A stretch of 51,146 nucleotides of DNA from an uncultured Alphaproteobacteria bacterium (GTDB taxonomy: Bacteria; Pseudomonadota; Alphaproteobacteria; Micropepsales; Micropepsaceae). The position numbers and the translations under genes were made by a program. Positions 49,857 to 51,146 of this stretch are shown here, one piece after another; the first letter of the stretch is position 1; each line of letters opens with the position of its first letter. The DNA lies in contig CADECX010000019.1 of the NCBI GenBank assembly GCA_902825865.1, forward strand, positions 1 through 51,146, read 5' to 3'. A model generated the notes under the pieces. The model was not told where the DNA came from, searched no databases, and was given only the letters and a program-made list of their open reading frames with translations.

Positions 49857-50234
49857 TTACCAGCGGCCGCGATGGCCGCGATAACCGCCGCGGTATCCAC
49901 CGCGATAGCCGCCGCGCCAGCCATAGCCGCCGCGATAACCGCTGTAATAGGGACGGCCATAGTAACCATAGCGCGGGCCGTAATAGCCGCGGTACGGCCT
50001 GTAATAATAATCGTCGTAATAGGCCGGGCCGTAATAACCGCCGTAATAAGGGCGGCCATAGCCATAGCCGTAATTGCCGTACCCGCCGTAATAGCCGGGG
50101 CCGCCGAAACTGAAGCCGAAACTTGTTTGGGCCTGGGCCGGGGCGGTGGTGGCGACGGTGGTCGCCGTGGCGGCGCCGATCATCACCAAAGCGCCCAAAG
50201 CAAAGCGGCGGGCGAATTTCGCGAATTTGTTCAT
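49857..50234 (-). CDS. exported Gly/Tyr/Arg-rich repeat protein
   Basis: A 125-residue protein with a Sec signal (KFARRFALGALVMIGAATAT to AQAQ). The mature part is nearly all Gly, Tyr, Arg and Pro in short repeats such as YYGGYGNYGYGYG, YYGRPYYSGYRGG and GGYRGG. ATG 50234 has GGAG upstream. Proteins of this texture are common in alphaproteobacteria and lack a known function; surface or envelope placement is likely. A tandem GTTCA-type motif upstream matches that of the 49506 gene. Confidence 0.75.
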   Translation of the reverse strand: MNKFAKFARRFALGALVMIGAATATTVATTAPAQAQTSFGFSFGGPGYYGGYGNYGYGYGRPYYGGYYGPAYYDDYYYRPYRGYYGPRYGYYGRPYYSGYRGGYGWRGGYRGGYRGGYRGHRGRW

Positions 50235-50294
50235 GCTCAACTCCATTCTCGAATGCCGATTCCCCTCAGTGATGGCTACTTTGGAAAAAACCGG

Positions 50295-50311
50295 CTGAAC
50301 CACAGATGAAC
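50295..50311 (-). promoter_or_regulatory. tandem GTTCA(T/G) motif, 11-bp period
   Basis: On the minus strand GTTCAT-N5-GTTCAG, 61 to 77 bases before the ATG at 50234. It has the same units and spacing as 49582-49598. Confidence 0.5.
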
Positions 50312-50467
50312 AAACGCCGGTTTCGCCAAACCTGTTTCCGCCAAAGGCGAAATACCCCGAAAAGGCCCTGAAGCTGACTGGGTGTTCATGGACCTCGCTA
50401 TGGACTTCGCGGGCGCAGCAAAGTTCCCTCCCGGAGCCTTTTTCCGCCTTTTCGGCGGCAAGCCGCC

Positions 50468-50496
50468 TTGACCCCGTCGGCAGGGGTCCCTAAATA
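50468..50496 (+). promoter_or_regulatory. groESL promoter
   Basis: TTGACC (50468-50473), 17 bases, then TAAATA (50491-50496). The leading CTTGAC and CCTAAAT also resemble the RpoH pattern of alphaproteobacteria. RNA would start near 50503, just before CIRCE. Confidence 0.7.
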
Positions 50497-50509
50497 CCGG
50501 TCGCGGCGC

Positions 50510-50536
50510 TTGGCACTCACCGGGTGGGAGTGCTGC
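50510..50536 (+). promoter_or_regulatory. CIRCE element (HrcA operator)
   Basis: TTGGCACTC-N9-GAGTGCTGC, against consensus TTAGCACTC-N9-GAGTGCTAA. It overlaps the start of the groES leader, so HrcA would block early transcription. Confidence 0.88.
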
Positions 50537-50585
50537 AACTTGTATAAAATTCAACAGTTTCAAGAACCTAAGAAAGAGGATCGCA

Positions 50586-50891
50586 ATGAAATTCCGTCCG
50601 CTTGGCGACCGCGTGGTGGTCCGCCGCATCAAGGAAGATCAGAAGACCGCTGGCGGCATCATTATTCCGGACACCGTCCAGGAGAAGCCGCAAGAAGGCG
50701 AAGTCATCTCGGCCGGCCCCGGCGCCCCCGACAATAACGGCAAGCTCGTGCCCACCACCGTCAAGGCCGGCGACTATGTGCTGTTCGGCAAGTGGTCCGG
50801 CACCGAGGTCAAGCTCGATGGCGAAGAACTCCTGATCATGAAGGAGAGCGACATTTTGGGCGTGCTGGAAGGCAAGAAGGCCAAGAAGTAA
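50586..50891 (+). CDS. groES: co-chaperonin GroES
   Basis: The 101-residue, seven-fold-ring lid of the chaperonin. It begins [18 protein letters not shown] and has the mobile loop [20 protein letters not shown] and the roof and base region [22 protein letters not shown] lies upstream of ATG 50586. Control by CIRCE and a housekeeping- or RpoH-type promoter is visible. groEL follows after 52 bases. Confidence 0.97.
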   Translation: MKFRPLGDRVVVRRIKEDQKTAGGIIIPDTVQEKPQEGEVISAGPGAPDNNGKLVPTTVKAGDYVLFGKWSGTEVKLDGEELLIMKESDILGVLEGKKAKK

Positions 50892-50925
50892 TCGCCGCAC
50901 TTTTCTCAATTATCCGAACAACTGA

Positions 50926-51146
<221 letters not shown>

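Noticed and set aside
50276..50632. 118-codon minus-strand frame across the groES promoter
   Set aside because: It runs through the CIRCE element and the groES start and has no signal of a real protein.

Overview
The window reads as chromosome of a GC-rich alphaproteobacterium. The strongest lineage signs are a SciP/DUF1153-type CtrA-inhibitor gene, a CtrA-type box (TTAA-N7-TTAA) ahead of a TipF-like EAL gene, a BamF (DUF3035) lipoprotein gene, FixK/FNR-type boxes ahead of hypoxia genes, and a CIRCE element ahead of groES. The mix of sugar, chitin and gluconate oxidation genes would fit a soil or rhizosphere bacterium, for example a Rhizomicrobium-like or Caulobacter-like organism, but that placement is inference.

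Region 1 (1-6.1 kb) is an oxygen-limitation and nitrosative-stress block. It holds the start of ccoN (cbb3 oxidase), a possible unlisted 51-codon gene overlapping it, an eRF1-like translational machinery protein, a flavodoxin-fold reductase, a quinol-type NO reductase, a tandem universal stress protein and a membrane protein. Three FixK/FNR boxes lie before genes that share a very short purine-rich leader; a fourth lies upstream of the next block.

Region 2 (6.1-31.6 kb) is mostly envelope and carbon metabolism. It carries a GH20 hexosaminidase beside a GOB-like B3 metallo-beta-lactamase, a PadR-controlled membrane module, an SPFH/NfeD pair, and many exported catabolic proteins (sugar isomerase, beta-helix protein, HpcH-type aldolase, Gfo/Idh/MocA oxidoreductase, amidohydrolase). 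It also has a GT41 glycosyltransferase, a three-subunit gluconate 2-dehydrogenase-type complex with overlapping genes, a two-winged-helix GntR regulator, a diflavin reductase, and several tiny hydrophilic or membrane proteins.

Region 3 (31.6-47.0 kb) is a housekeeping core: dsbD-type reductase, rsmD, then a long minus-strand series HAD phosphatase, maoC, ribF, ileS, lspA, bamF, two M16 proteases, pgi, mutL and a small membrane protein, many with overlapping start and stop codons.

Region 4 (47.0-51.1 kb) holds the TipF-like EAL gene, two exported low-complexity Tyr/Gly-rich proteins that share an upstream tandem repeat motif, and groES-groEL (groEL cut by the window end).

The most unusual signals are non-coding. 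There are twin 25-bp-armed palindromes at 37713-37875 whose arms have diverged with full compensation, a second structured repeat family (13676 and 27983) with compensating changes, a hairpin-cluster repeat (33664 and 49623), and a long imperfect palindrome at 29050. No tRNA, rRNA, CRISPR array, transposase or prophage gene was seen.
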